Source: a virus. From it: DNA of 24,136 bases. The notes under the pieces were generated by a model, which was given only the letters and a program-made list of their open reading frames with translations, ran no database searches and was not told the DNA's origin. The stretch is from positions 1-24,136 of IMG/VR virus record IMGVR_UViG_3300043464_002758; one strand, written 5' to 3'. Below, piece by piece: positions 8,159 to 16,427 of the stretch. Numbering within the stretch: the stretch's first letter is position 1; each line of letters starts with the position of its first letter. Both the position numbers and the translations under genes were made by a program.

Positions 8159-11100
8159 CTACCTCGCCGAAAGCTGCGCGATCACTGGCGCAGCGTCTGG
8201 GTTTCTCGCTGCATCGGCGAGGAACCGGGTGTTCTTGGCGACCTCAAGCTGTGCCTTGAGCGACGGATTATCGTTGCCGCGAAGAATGCGGAAGAACGTG
8301 TCGACGCCAGACTTACTGCGAACGTCGGAGCCCTCGATGCCACGGCGGTCTGGCTTGAGATTGTCGAGGGCGGGGCCGAGCGACTCTTGAAGCTCGGCTT
8401 GGAGATTTTGCTTTCGGTCGGCAAGCTCCTTGTCGTCGATCAGGCCTTCGCTGTTGGCCTTCTGGAGCGTCTCCAGGTCTCGCTGGAACTTCTTGACGGG
8501 GCTCTCCTCCTCGCCGCCAGGGAGGAACGACTTCTTGGCCTCTTCCTGGCCCCGCTTGAACTCCTCGTCGGTGATCGCACCCGATGCGAGGGCCTCGTCC
8601 AGGTTCTTCATTCGCTCGGCCAACTGCGTGACCGGGTCGAGCGGAATGCCGAGCGACTGGAGCAGCGTGTCCTTGGCCTTTTGCGACCCCTTCGCAAACT
8701 CCTCGGCGCTGATCTGGCCCTTTTTGAAAGCCTCCCTAAGTTTGTCCATCTGCTCGGAAGCTGCCTGCACCGGAGATTTCTCGATCCCGAGGCTGGAAAG
8801 CAGCTTGTCTCTTGCTTCTTTCAGGCCCTTGACAATCTCATCGAAAGAAAGCTCGGAGGCATTCTCCGCGATCTTATTGACGGCGTCTTCAAAGTCCTGG
8901 GCCGGAGTCTTGGGAATTCCAAGCGAGGACAGAAGCGCGTCTCGCTGTTCTTTGACGGCCTTGTTCTTCTCCTCTTCCGTAACGACGCCGTCGCGGACAG
9001 CCTTTTCCAGCTTCTCACGAGACTTTGCGAGCTTCTCCGCGCCGGATTGCTCGACGCCCAGGCTTGCCTTGACCTTGTCGGCGTTCTCCTTGATCGCCTC
9101 CTGGTACTCTGCGAACTCCGACGGTGAGAGCGTGGCCTGAATCTCGGCCATCGACTTGCCTGTCACGCCGAACGCGTCGTTGACCTTGTCGATACCGGCC
9201 TTGAGGGATTGCGACGCGGTGGCGTCGAGACCGGCGGCCTGACGGCGGTCAATGGCGAGGTTGTTGTTGGCGGCGGCCAGTTTGGCCGGGTCCTTTCCGC
9301 CTCCGAATGCCTCGTTGATCTTCGCTTGGCGTTCAGCAAACTGTCCCCCGAGGTCCTCCCCGGCACCGAGGGCCGAGTCTCGCTTCCGTGTCGCCGCAGC
9401 CCTCGCCTGAGTGGCCTCCTCTTCGGTGATCTTCTTCGACGGATCGGTCGCATTGACCGCCTCGTCGATCTTCTTCATCTGCTCTTCAAAGACCTTCTGC
9501 GGGCTCTTCTCAACGCCGAGAGACGCGAGCAAGTTGTCGCGGGCCTCCTTCACGGCCCGATCGAACAGGGCAAGCTGCTCGGCGTTGCCGGCGAGCTTCC
9601 GCCGGACCTCTTCGAGCGGCTGTCCGGCGAAGCCGAACTGCTTGGCGATGTTATTGAGGCTGGACGAGAACGCCTCGAACGGAGTCTTCGTGACGCCGAC
9701 GGCGGAGGCGAGGTCGTCCATCGCCTTCTTCATCTCGGCGCCGAACTCGTCGCCGGAGATGAGGCCTGAGTCTCGGGCCTGGGTCAGGTCGCGAGTCCGC
9801 TCCTGGAGTTGCGACTGAGCGTCCTTCCCTACGAGCCCTTCGCGTGCCTGCTTCCGTGCCAGGAAAGACGCAGAGGCCTTCTCGCTCGGGTTCAGGTCCG
9901 GGTTGTCGGCGATCTTCTTGAGTTCCTTCTCCAGCTTCTGGACCGGAGACGTGAACGCGTCTTCGAGCTTCTTGCGAATGTCGTCGGCGAAGGAAATGTC
10001 GGCCTTTATCTTCGCCCGCTTCCGATCTAGCTCGCGATTAACCTCCTCGACAGCCTTAGTCGCTTCCTCCTGGGCGTTGGTGGAGTCGAGTTCAGCCGTG
10101 ATCGCCGCAAAACCTGCCGAGTCGATCTTGCCGGAGTCGAAGTCCTCCTGGGCCTGAATTCTCCTCTGATCTAGTTCTGCCTGGAAGCCGCCAGTCGCCT
10201 GCTTCTTCTTGATGGCCTCAAGGGCGGCGGAGTATTCCGCCTGCAACTCGGCGGCACGCCTCTTGACCTCGTCGGAAGCCGGCAGCAAATCGTCGCCGAC
10301 CAAACGGACGGCGGTCAGGTCGCGGAAAGACTTTTCGGAAGACTTGACCGCATCGTCGAGTTGCTTGAAGAGTTCCAGGTTTCTCGCAAGCGTCTCCTCG
10401 GGGCTCGACTTTGCGATCTCGTCGAGACCCTTGCTGAGATTCTCTGCAATGCCGGCGGCGCCTTCGTTGAACTGCTCGATGTTGATTTTATTGGAGCCGA
10501 GCGCTCGCTGTAGTTCGTTGAACTCCTCCGTGCTCCTGGAAGCAGCATCGGCCCCGGCCTTCCCGAACTTGGCGGCCCGGATGGATAGCTCGGCCATCTC
10601 GTCCCTGGCGGATGAGATGCTCGACATGATCTCTTCCTTTGACGGCCCCTTGAGCGACTCGGCCACGCGGGCGGCCTGGGCAGCAATGCTTGCCGCCCAC
10701 TGGCTCGCCTGCTCTTCGCTGGCCCCGAACGACATGCCGAACTGCACGACCGCTTCGCGAGCCTTTCCAAAATCGGCTTCCGCGACCCTCCCGTCGTCGC
10801 CGAAATCAACACTGGCCGTGCCAGAACTTCCGCCGGCTGGGGCGAACGCGTCGGCCACCGCCTTCGCGTCCTTTGCGAGCCCTGTTTCCTGGTTCTTCTC
10901 GACCGCCGCAGTCAGTTCCTCGACGCTGGCGGTGGCGCCGTCGATTTGCTTGGCGCCGTCGCCCCAGTTGCTGAAGAAGTCGACGATGCTCCCCCCGAGT
11001 GCATACAGGGCGACGGCGCCCACGACGAGGAGTTCGAGGCCACCAATCAGCAACCCGAGCGGCCCGAGGGCGAACAGCCACGCGACGTGCATGGCTGCGC

Positions 11101-13777
11101 AGGAGGCAATGGTGGCCGCAGTGGCCGCAGTGAGCGAGGCGACATAGACCGTGAGCGCCGCGACCGCGACGCCGATCAGTGCTGCGGCGATTGCAGCGCC
11201 TGCGGCGACCCAGGCTGCGGCCGTCGTGACTGCGCTTGCAATCGCAGTGCCGGCCGAGGTCGCCATGACGGCGCTGTAAATAGCCGAAGCGGACGTTACG
11301 GAAAAATAGGCGACTGCCACTGCGCCGAGCGCGGTCGTTATTGCCCCGAGGGCGGTAAGCGTCTCCTTGTCTCCTTCGGTGTTGATAAAAAGCCCGCCAA
11401 GTCCAACCAGTTCCGCAACCGCCTCAAGCAGGCCGGTCACTGCTTCTCCGAGAGAATTAAAGAATTCAATACTTGGCCGCAGGGATTCTTCAACGGCCGA
11501 CGCGAAACCCTCCAGCGCGCCAACAAGATATTCAACTGGCTTCAAAACGGCATTGATCGCATCTCCAAGTAGCTCGAAAAGAATGGCTATCGAAGCCACA
11601 GGCAGGAAAGCCGTGACGATCTTCGCGACGGCCGCCGCGACCCTCGCGAAGATGCCGATCACTCTGCCTGTCACCTCGACGATCACCGCGAGCGGGGTGG
11701 ACAGGTCTGCGATGACCTCGCCGACAGCGCCGACGAGCGGCGCGAGACCGCCGATGATCTCGGCCGACGCGTTGTTCCACGCCTCCTGCATCCTCGTGAA
11801 AGGAATGACGAGGTCGTCTGTCATGGCCCCGGATGCTGTCCGCAGCCTGTCGAAGGACTGGTCTACGGCCAGAAACCTCTCGAAATCGAGGTCGCTGATC
11901 GTCCCGCCGAGTCTTCCGATGTCTTCGTTGACCTGTTCGAGATTCTTGAGGAGCGGAAGAAGCTGAGGGCCGGTTCGCCCGAACAGGTCCATCGCGACCT
12001 GAGTCTTCTTGGTGGCATCAGGCAGCTTGGAGATTTCGCGAGCCACGTCAAGAAACAAGTCTTCGGGCTTCTTGCTCCGGAGGTCCTCGACGCTGATGCC
12101 CAACTGATTCATGGCCCCGCTCGCCTCGCGAGTCTGAGCCACGCCCAGGTTGCCGATCTTGATCTTGCTGACGTTCTGGCTGAAAATCTGCTGCGCACGA
12201 ACGACGGAGTTGAGGGCGACTCCCGATTGCTCGGCGGCGATCTTGAGCTTCTCGATCTCCTGCACGGGCTGGCCGAACCTGTCGGCGAGGTTGCCCATCA
12301 TCTCGGCGTTGTCGCCGACGTGTTGCAGCGCGTGAGCAACGCGACCCGTGGCAACGGCCGTGGCAACGGCCAGGGCGGTCGCGACCGGAAAGATCGAGGC
12401 AAGGCCGCCAATAGCTGTTGCGGCACCGGCGGCGGCACCGGCCATGATCGAAGTGCCCGATGCTGCGGCAGTGATGGCGCCGGTTGCTGCGCCCACGGCG
12501 GCAGTTTGCGCCACCGCGCCGGCTGCGACCCTAAAAAACCCGGCCGCAGTTTCTCCTGACGCCGCAGAGACTACAGAAAACACCGTCGCCAGCAAGCTGA
12601 AACTGCCGACAAGCCTCGCCGCCGGAGCGACGCCCGCCGCGATGCTCTTCATTGTCGCGGCAATTACTGGGGCCGCAGACTTCGCCGAAGCAGACAAGCT
12701 CCCAATCGACGCCGAAAACGCGTTGATCACGTCCGAGGCACTCTTTGACGACGCAACGGACGACGCGAAAGAAGAAACGAGCGAAGCGGCTTTGTCAAAA
12801 GCCGTTCCGACAGTCGCAGACACTCGCCCGACTATGTTGAAGTTTTGGGCGAACTTGGCGATAGCACTGACGGCGGTGTCGAAGTCCTTGTTCAGAAACT
12901 TCACGTCGGCCGAGAGGCTTTTCAGCGTGTCCGCGAGAGACTTGCCTGCGGCGAGAGCCCGGTCGGAGCCAGTAAAGTATTTAGCAGCGGAGACGGCGAG
13001 AGACTCGTAACCCTTCGCGAGAAGATCGGAAGCCCTCTGCGAAACGCGAAACACTCCCGCAGTCGCGATCTGATTGGTGGCGAACTGAGAGAAGAACCCG
13101 ATAGACCTCACTACGGCTTCGTCAGATATCCCAAAAGCTCTGGCGGTTGCCAGCACGACGCTCTGTAGTGCTGCCTGCGCTCCCTCGACCGTCAAAAAAG
13201 ACTTCGCGTAGTCCCGGACGGCCTGCGATGTAGCCTGGATAACAACCTTTATGGCTGTTCCGTTCCCGCGAAGGGCTTCCTGAATAACAACCAGCGACTT
13301 CTGCGTTGAATTAAGTCCGGTGATTGCGCTGATGTTTCGTACTGTCGCTTCTCGCAATTGCGAGTACGCCGAGGCCCCGGCAATCGCGGCCGAGGACAGC
13401 CTTGCCGTGGTCACGAGAAGTGACGCCAAGGGGCCACGCCCGCCGGAGGCTGCCTGCGAGGTCGCATTTATGGAGTCGCCGAGGTCTTCTACTGCCCCGC
13501 TGGCCTCTTCGACCTGCGACGAATCGGCGTTGATGGAAACATTCTTCGCAGTTTTTCCCGGGATGTCCGCGATCTGAGACTTCGCCTTTTCGACCCCAGA
13601 CGACTCCACCGCTACCTTGAGCGACACCGACTTCGACGTGATCGAATCAAGCTGCTCGGCGAGCTTCTCAGCCTTCTCGGATACTCGATCGAACATGCCG
13701 GCAATGGAGTCGATGCCCTCGCTCAGCCCGCGAAGGTCGGCCCCGAACGCGACGGTAATGTTGCCGATCGTTGCCAT
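8159..13777 (-). CDS. Tail tape measure protein (1872 aa)
   Basis: The longest internal tail gene, starting one base after the chaperone stop. It sets tail length and is expected to lie in the tail lumen. The N terminus is helical (GNITVAFGADLRGLSEGIDS...). Residues about 485-670 carry the tape-measure family region recognisable from GNLADRFGQPVQEIEKL, GISVEDLRSKKPEDLFLDVA and MDLFGRTGPQLLPLL. Residues about 800-940 are strongly hydrophobic and alanine-rich, probably the segment that inserts into the host membrane during DNA entry. The C-terminal third (about 1270-1830) is highly charged, helical and repetitive with a (S/A)SLG(V/I)xKSP core. If about 1.5 angstrom per residue applies, the tail would be roughly 280 nm long. 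No peptidoglycan hydrolase motif is visible. Confidence 0.93.
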   Translation of the reverse strand: MATIGNITVAFGADLRGLSEGIDSIAGMFDRVSEKAEKLAEQLDSITSKSVSLKVAVESSGVEKAKSQIADIPGKTAKNVSINADSSQVEEASGAVEDLGDSINATSQAASGGRGPLASLLVTTARLSSAAIAGASAYSQLREATVRNISAITGLNSTQKSLVVIQEALRGNGTAIKVVIQATSQAVRDYAKSFLTVEGAQAALQSVVLATARAFGISDEAVVRSIGFFSQFATNQIATAGVFRVSQRASDLLAKGYESLAVSAAKYFTGSDRALAAGKSLADTLKSLSADVKFLNKDFDTAVSAIAKFAQNFNIVGRVSATVGTAFDKAASLVSSFASSVASSKSASDVINAFSASIGSLSASAKSAAPVIAATMKSIAAGVAPAARLVGSFSLLATVFSVVSAASGETAAGFFRVAAGAVAQTAAVGAATGAITAAASGTSIMAGAAAGAATAIGGLASIFPVATALAVATAVATGRVAHALQHVGDNAEMMGNLADRFGQPVQEIEKLKIAAEQSGVALNSVVRAQQIFSQNVSKIKIGNLGVAQTREASGAMNQLGISVEDLRSKKPEDLFLDVAREISKLPDATKKTQVAMDLFGRTGPQLLPLLKNLEQVNEDIGRLGGTISDLDFERFLAVDQSFDRLRTASGAMTDDLVIPFTRMQEAWNNASAEIIGGLAPLVGAVGEVIADLSTPLAVIVEVTGRVIGIFARVAAAVAKIVTAFLPVASIAILFELLGDAINAVLKPVEYLVGALEGFASAVEESLRPSIEFFNSLGEAVTGLLEAVAELVGLGGLFINTEGDKETLTALGAITTALGAVAVAYFSVTSASAIYSAVMATSAGTAIASAVTTAAAWVAAGAAIAAALIGVAVAALTVYVASLTAATAATIASCAAMHVAWLFALGPLGLLIGGLELLVVGAVALYALGGSIVDFFSNWGDGAKQIDGATASVEELTAAVEKNQETGLAKDAKAVADAFAPAGGSSGTASVDFGDDGRVAEADFGKAREAVVQFGMSFGASEEQASQWAASIAAQAARVAESLKGPSKEEIMSSISSARDEMAELSIRAAKFGKAGADAASRSTEEFNELQRALGSNKINIEQFNEGAAGIAENLSKGLDEIAKSSPEETLARNLELFKQLDDAVKSSEKSFRDLTAVRLVGDDLLPASDEVKRRAAELQAEYSAALEAIKKKQATGGFQAELDQRRIQAQEDFDSGKIDSAGFAAITAELDSTNAQEEATKAVEEVNRELDRKRAKIKADISFADDIRKKLEDAFTSPVQKLEKELKKIADNPDLNPSEKASASFLARKQAREGLVGKDAQSQLQERTRDLTQARDSGLISGDEFGAEMKKAMDDLASAVGVTKTPFEAFSSSLNNIAKQFGFAGQPLEEVRRKLAGNAEQLALFDRAVKEARDNLLASLGVEKSPQKVFEEQMKKIDEAVNATDPSKKITEEEATQARAAATRKRDSALGAGEDLGGQFAERQAKINEAFGGGKDPAKLAAANNNLAIDRRQAAGLDATASQSLKAGIDKVNDAFGVTGKSMAEIQATLSPSEFAEYQEAIKENADKVKASLGVEQSGAEKLAKSREKLEKAVRDGVVTEEEKNKAVKEQRDALLSSLGIPKTPAQDFEDAVNKIAENASELSFDEIVKGLKEARDKLLSSLGIEKSPVQAASEQMDKLREAFKKGQISAEEFAKGSQKAKDTLLQSLGIPLDPVTQLAERMKNLDEALASGAITDEEFKRGQEEAKKSFLPGGEEESPVKKFQRDLETLQKANSEGLIDDKELADRKQNLQAELQESLGPALDNLKPDRRGIEGSDVRSKSGVDTFFRILRGNDNPSLKAQLEVAKNTRFLADAARNPDAAPVIAQLSAR
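8290..9970 (-). repeat. Imperfect helical SLG(V/I)xKSP repeats in the tape measure protein
   Basis: About eight diverged units share a core such as ASLGVEKSP, SSLGIPKTP, SSLGIEKSP, QSLGIPLDP or SAVGVTKTP. Each core is followed by a helix (VFEEQMKKIDEAV, AASEQMDKLREAF, QLAERMKNLDEAL), a turn like GQISAEEF or GAITDEEF, and a second helix ending in AKDTLLQ or ARDKLLS. Spacing between cores is mostly around 55-60 residues, with longer intervals in the older copies. Repeat gain or loss here would directly change predicted tail length. Confidence 0.75.
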
Positions 13778-14080
13778 TTACTTCTGCATCACCGCTGCGA
13801 CTTTCATCAGTTCGCCCATCATCTGGCCTGCCGACTGGGCCGGCTTCCTGTGGCTCGGCATGATCATCTCTTCCTCAAGATTCTTGCTTCCCCAGGCAGT
13901 GCAAAGAGCCGTGGTGAGACGAGCGATTTGTCGCCACTCGTCCCCCCACGGCTCGATGAGCCAGAAGGCTTCCCACTCTGCAAGTTCTTCAGCATCGCAC
14001 TCCTCAAGGAGTTGCCTGTGCGTCTTGCCGAGTGCCAACGCCAGCCGATACTCGAATCGCCGCCTCGGACGGCTTAGGAG
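13778..14080 (-). CDS. Tail assembly chaperone T extension, expressed as G-T fusion by -1 frameshift
   Basis: This is the second half of the tail assembly chaperone. It reads in the -1 frame relative to the G gene and begins after the slippery heptamer at 14086-14080 with LLSRPRRRFEYRLALALG, then THRQLLEECDAEELAEWEAFWLIEPWGDEWRQ, ending MMGELMKVAAVMQK. The helical content, the aromatic E-x-F-W stretch and the place directly before the tape measure fit the T domain of lambda-like G/GT chaperones, which coats tape measure protein before tube polymerisation. An ATG at 14134 would give the same frame, but its first 18 or so codons only shadow the G gene and it has no good ribosome binding site. 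The predicted fusion is 220 aa. Confidence 0.85.
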   Translation of the reverse strand, partial: LLSRPRRRFEYRLALALGKTHRQLLEECDAEELAEWEAFWLIEPWGDEWRQIARLTTALCTAWGSKNLEEEMIMPSHRKPAQSAGQMMGELMKVAAVMQK

Positions 14081-14439
14081 TTTCCCGCGAGTTCCTCCAC
14101 GTCGTCCTTGGTGAACCTGTTCAGCTTCATGCACTGCGTGAAGAGCCGGTCGAGGACGGCTGCCGACTTCTCGCCGAGTGCAGGGATTTCCTGCTCGGTG
14201 AAGAGACGGTTGCCTTCCGAGTCACACAGGCACTTCGCCACGAGCTTCGCACGGACCATGTCCACGCTCTTGTTGCCGCCCACGAACTCGGCCTCGAAGC
14301 GATCTCGCTCCGTGCCTGTTAACACGCGAAGGCAGACCACGCCGGGCTGTCCCGCATCATCGGGCCACTCGGGAACGGTGACCTCGACCTGCTTCTTGTC
14401 CTTCGCCGCCAGAATCGCCGCTTTGTTGAGAAACGCCAT
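14074..14439 (-). CDS. Tail assembly chaperone, short form (gpG-like, 121 aa)
   Basis: Lies between the tail-tube-like genes and the tape measure gene, as gpG does. The sequence MAFLNKAAILAAKDKKQVEVTVPEW, followed by LRVLTGTERDRFEAEF and a helical C-terminal half (KLVAKCLCDSEGNRLF, IPALGEKSAAVLDRLF, CMKLNRFTKDDVEELAGNS), matches the usual pattern of siphovirus tail assembly chaperones. A GGAG about nine bases upstream of the ATG is the likely ribosome binding site. The stop TAA (14076-14074) follows the slippery sequence by one codon, so most ribosomes should make this short form and a minority the G-T fusion. Confidence 0.85.
   Translation of the reverse strand: MAFLNKAAILAAKDKKQVEVTVPEWPDDAGQPGVVCLRVLTGTERDRFEAEFVGGNKSVDMVRAKLVAKCLCDSEGNRLFTEQEIPALGEKSAAVLDRLFTQCMKLNRFTKDDVEELAGNS
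14080..14086 (-). other. Programmed -1 ribosomal frameshift site GGGAAAC
   Basis: On the minus strand the G frame reads GCG GGA AAC TCC TAA, so the bases form the canonical heptamer G GGA AAC (X XXY YYZ). Slipping back one base continues as CTC CTA AGC CGT, in frame with the T domain. Lambda uses the closely similar GGGAAAG at the same gene junction. The shift happens one codon before the stop, and no other mechanism is needed to express T. Confidence 0.85.
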
Positions 14440-14489
14440 GCCTACCTACTCCATGAAAGAAAAAGAAACCGTATCCGGACAAATCGATT

Positions 14490-14912
14490 CTAAAACTCCG
14501 TGAGCTTGAACGTACAGTTGCCGCGAATGAACTCGCCCGCCTGCATCTGCGCAGAGAATTGGGTCAGTATCCCTTTCCAAGTCACTGTAAACCCGCTGGT
14601 CCCGCCCGGGGTGGCGGGAGCGTCTTGGAAGGTAAGCTGCCGCTTGTGGCCGACGAAGCCCGGCAAAGCCATTGCCGCAGTATTGGCAATGAACTCCATC
14701 TGCACCTCGCCTGGGTCGACGACGCTGTACTCCGTCGACTTGTAAACTAGCTTTCTCGAAGACCAGTTAGGGTCTGCGGCAGTGCCAGAGCCTATGAATG
14801 TGACGTCAATCTCTCCGGACGCGGACGCGTTGTACTGAAGAGACGTGACGCTAAACGACGTCGTTCCCCAGGTACACGAAAGCCCGTGCGAGGAGAGGCC
14901 GTTGAAAGCCAC
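14490..14912 (-). CDS. Tail-tube-like protein 2 (140 aa)
   Basis: A beta-rich protein related to its upstream neighbour. Both end alike (GEFIRGNCTFKLTEF here, GELIKGSATFRLTQN there), both have an early SGEIDVT / VSEIDVS strand, and both carry VQMEFIAN / LQIEFVGM in the middle. This fits the tail-tube fold of stacked-hexamer siphovirus tubes. The start is a GTG at 14912-14910, fifteen bases after the preceding stop, with a weak GCGAGG upstream. It could be the main tube subunit, a minor tube-tip subunit or a decorating paralogue; the sequence alone does not say which. Confidence 0.8.
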   Translation of the reverse strand: MAFNGLSSHGLSCTWGTTSFSVTSLQYNASASGEIDVTFIGSGTAADPNWSSRKLVYKSTEYSVVDPGEVQMEFIANTAAMALPGFVGHKRQLTFQDAPATPGGTSGFTVTWKGILTQFSAQMQAGEFIRGNCTFKLTEF

Positions 14913-14927
14913 CCGGGCCTCGCTGTC

Positions 14928-15299
14928 TTAGTTCTGCGTCAGACGGAACGTCGCCGAGCCCTTGATCAACTCGCCGACAGCGGCCGTTACGCTTGCCTGA
15001 GTGCAGAGCGCCACGGTCGGCATGCCGGTCGTGAAGCCCGCGTTCGAGCCGCTGGCGGCGATCGTCCAGACGATCTGGCCGGTAGAGGTCATTTGGGGGA
15101 GCGTCATGCCGACGAACTCGATCTGAAGCTCGGGAGCCTCGCGGATCGGAGCAGGGCGGAAGCTGCGGAAAGCGCCGGTCGGATCAGAGAGCGACGAGAC
15201 GTCGATCTCGCTGACCTGCTGCGACACCTGAATGCTGTTGGCCGTGAAGGACTGGCCCGAGAACTTGAAGTCGATTCCCTGCGAAGACTCGAAAGGCAT
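14928..15299 (-). CDS. Tail-tube-like protein 1 (123 aa)
   Basis: Beta-rich protein located just after the tail terminator gene, the usual place of the major tail (tube) protein. It begins MPFESSQGIDFKFSGQSF, has VSEIDVSSLSDPTGAFRS followed by LQIEFVGMTL, and closes with GELIKGSATFRLTQN. It has the strongest ribosome binding site in the tail block (AAGGAGGGA), as expected for an abundant virion protein. The next gene is a paralogue. Assignment as major tube protein is inferred from this signal and from position. Confidence 0.85.
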   Translation of the reverse strand: MPFESSQGIDFKFSGQSFTANSIQVSQQVSEIDVSSLSDPTGAFRSFRPAPIREAPELQIEFVGMTLPQMTSTGQIVWTIAASGSNAGFTTGMPTVALCTQASVTAAVGELIKGSATFRLTQN

Positions 15300-15306
15300 T
15301 TTTTCG

Positions 15307-15315
15307 TCCCTCCTT
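15307..15315 (-). promoter_or_regulatory. Strong ribosome binding site of tail-tube protein 1
   Basis: The minus strand reads AAGGAGGGA seven bases before the ATG at 15299, in the short gap after the tail terminator stop. It is the best Shine-Dalgarno match in the tail block and suggests high expression of the first tube paralogue. Confidence 0.8.
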
Positions 15316-15320
15316 GGACG

Positions 15321-15716
15321 CTAAACAGTTTCTTGAAAGCGGACGTCGTAGACCTGATCAACCCTGTACAGCGGTTTTGACTGGCCTTCGGGAGGACGCT
15401 CCATGTTGTCGCTCTCGGCGGTCAGTGCCGTTGAAATGATTTTCACGCCTGAAAAATCGCCCGTAAAGTTGTCGATCTCCAGGCGGATCGAGTCGGCGAT
15501 GTCCTTGGCCTCGGAGTAAGACTCCGAGACGATCGACACTGAGAAAGTCGCCACGGGGACCCCGAAATTGCCCCCGAAGCCGCGTTCCCGGCGGGTGGAG
15601 GACCGGCGGTAGACCACAAGGGGGAACGGAGCGGTCTGCGGGGCCAGCACCGGATGGACGCTCGCCTCTGTCGCTTTGGTGAGAGAGTCCTTCAGCCACG
15701 TTTCAGGCGCTGGCAT
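15321..15716 (-). CDS. Tail terminator / tail completion protein (131 aa)
   Basis: Length and position fit the small minor tail or tail terminator proteins (DUF3168 / gpU-like group) that cap the tube at the head-proximal end. The N-terminal part (TEASVHPVLAPQTAPFPLVVYRR) followed by a beta-rich core (VPVATFSVSIVSESYSEAKDIADSIRLEID) is typical: the SYSEAKDIADSIR helix is the most recognisable element, and the C terminus VYDVRFQETV is a characteristic last strand. The gene overlaps the preceding one by 14 bases and has GGAG seven bases upstream of its ATG. Specific capping function is inferred from the family. Confidence 0.82.
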   Translation of the reverse strand: MPAPETWLKDSLTKATEASVHPVLAPQTAPFPLVVYRRSSTRRERGFGGNFGVPVATFSVSIVSESYSEAKDIADSIRLEIDNFTGDFSGVKIISTALTAESDNMERPPEGQSKPLYRVDQVYDVRFQETV

Positions 15717-16101
15717 TTAGCTGCTCCAAAAATGACGACTCCAGAACAGAGGTCGCGGTGGCCTCGAAGTCCTCGAATTCCTGGGCCAGAAGCTCCTCCA
15801 GGTCCTTCGGCGGAACCCAGAGAACGCTTCGCCCTCGCGTGCGGGGGCGGGTGACGCTGTCGAGCTTTGGGTTTCCGGCCTTCTCGACGCCTTCCTCGTA
15901 GCCGACCATCGCCTCGTCTTCGTCGACTCTCGCGATGACTGATTTCTGGAGCTTGCCGCTGTAGCCGGCAGGAGTCACGTCCGACACGCGGGCCTGGAAT
16001 TGCCCCGCGACTTCCGTGAGGGCCTTCTTCCGGTCGAGCACCGTTGGAAGGGCCCGGATGGCGTCAACGGTCTCGCGAAGCCCGACTATCTCAACGCTCA
16101 C
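15703..16101 (-). CDS. HK97 gp10-like tail completion protein (132 aa)
   Basis: Matches the HK97 gp10 family: an N-terminal VEIVGLRETVDAIRALP segment, a helix, the VSDVTPAGYSGKLQKSV core (family form is usually xAPxxTGxLRxSI), then VGYEEGVEKAG and a C-terminal helix. It acts at the head-tail joint or tail proximal end. I chose the GTG at 16101 over the GTG at 16107. The first lies five bases after a perfect AAGGAG (16112-16107) and gives the 4-bp GTGA overlap with the preceding stop, a pattern repeated in this operon; the other start sits inside the ribosome binding site. Confidence 0.85.
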   Translation of the reverse strand: MSVEIVGLRETVDAIRALPTVLDRKKALTEVAGQFQARVSDVTPAGYSGKLQKSVIARVDEDEAMVGYEEGVEKAGNPKLDSVTRPRTRGRSVLWVPPKDLEELLAQEFEDFEATATSVLESSFLEQLNASA

Positions 16102-16427
16102 GGCCACTCCTTGCAGACCAACTGGTGCTCTTCTCGGTTGCCCTTCTCAGTAACGGCGACGATGTCGAGGGTCTTGGCGGGGCTCCTGGAGTTCCAGATC
16201 AGCCGCATTCCCGTCGACAGGCCGGGCAGATAGCGGAACCGCACGTTGTATGCGCCACTCGTGTACATATACAAAGCGCCAGTCGCCTCGGTGATCGTCC
16301 GACCATCGACAGCGGCCCGGCGAGTTGCAAACGTCGACCACGTCTGAACGGTTTCGCCGTAGGCGTTCGTCGACTCCGACGCCACCTGGATGGTCACCGA
16401 CTCGCGAAGGTCGCCGGCATTGATCAC
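16098..16427 (-). CDS. Phage head-tail adaptor / head closure protein (109 aa)
   Basis: Fits the head-tail adaptor family (SPP1 gp16-like, Pfam Phage_H_T_join). It begins INAGDLRESVTIQ, the usual opening of this family (xAGxLRxRVTIQ), continues with TWSTFATRRAAV and ends as a small beta barrel (MRLIWNSRSPAKTLDIVAV, QLVCKEWP). It closes the connector after DNA packaging and receives the tail. The start is GTG in a GTGA overlap with the stop of the preceding connector gene. Neighbours on both sides are the expected partners. Confidence 0.88.
   Translation of the reverse strand: MINAGDLRESVTIQVASESTNAYGETVQTWSTFATRRAAVDGRTITEATGALYMYTSGAYNVRFRYLPGLSTGMRLIWNSRSPAKTLDIVAVTEKGNREEHQLVCKEWP

Noticed and set aside
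8156-9127. A 323-codon plus-strand frame rich in Leu, opposite the tape measure repeats
   Set aside because: Its leucine-repeat look is the antisense image of Glu/Lys-rich helices and it has no ribosome binding site or neighbours on that strand.
14081-14134. Independent ATG start for the T chaperone part
   Set aside because: The codons shadow the G gene and the slippery heptamer explains expression better.
14452-14460. Two-codon frame ATG GAG TAG before the G chaperone gene
   Set aside because: It coincides with the GGAG ribosome binding site; nothing else supports a leader peptide.
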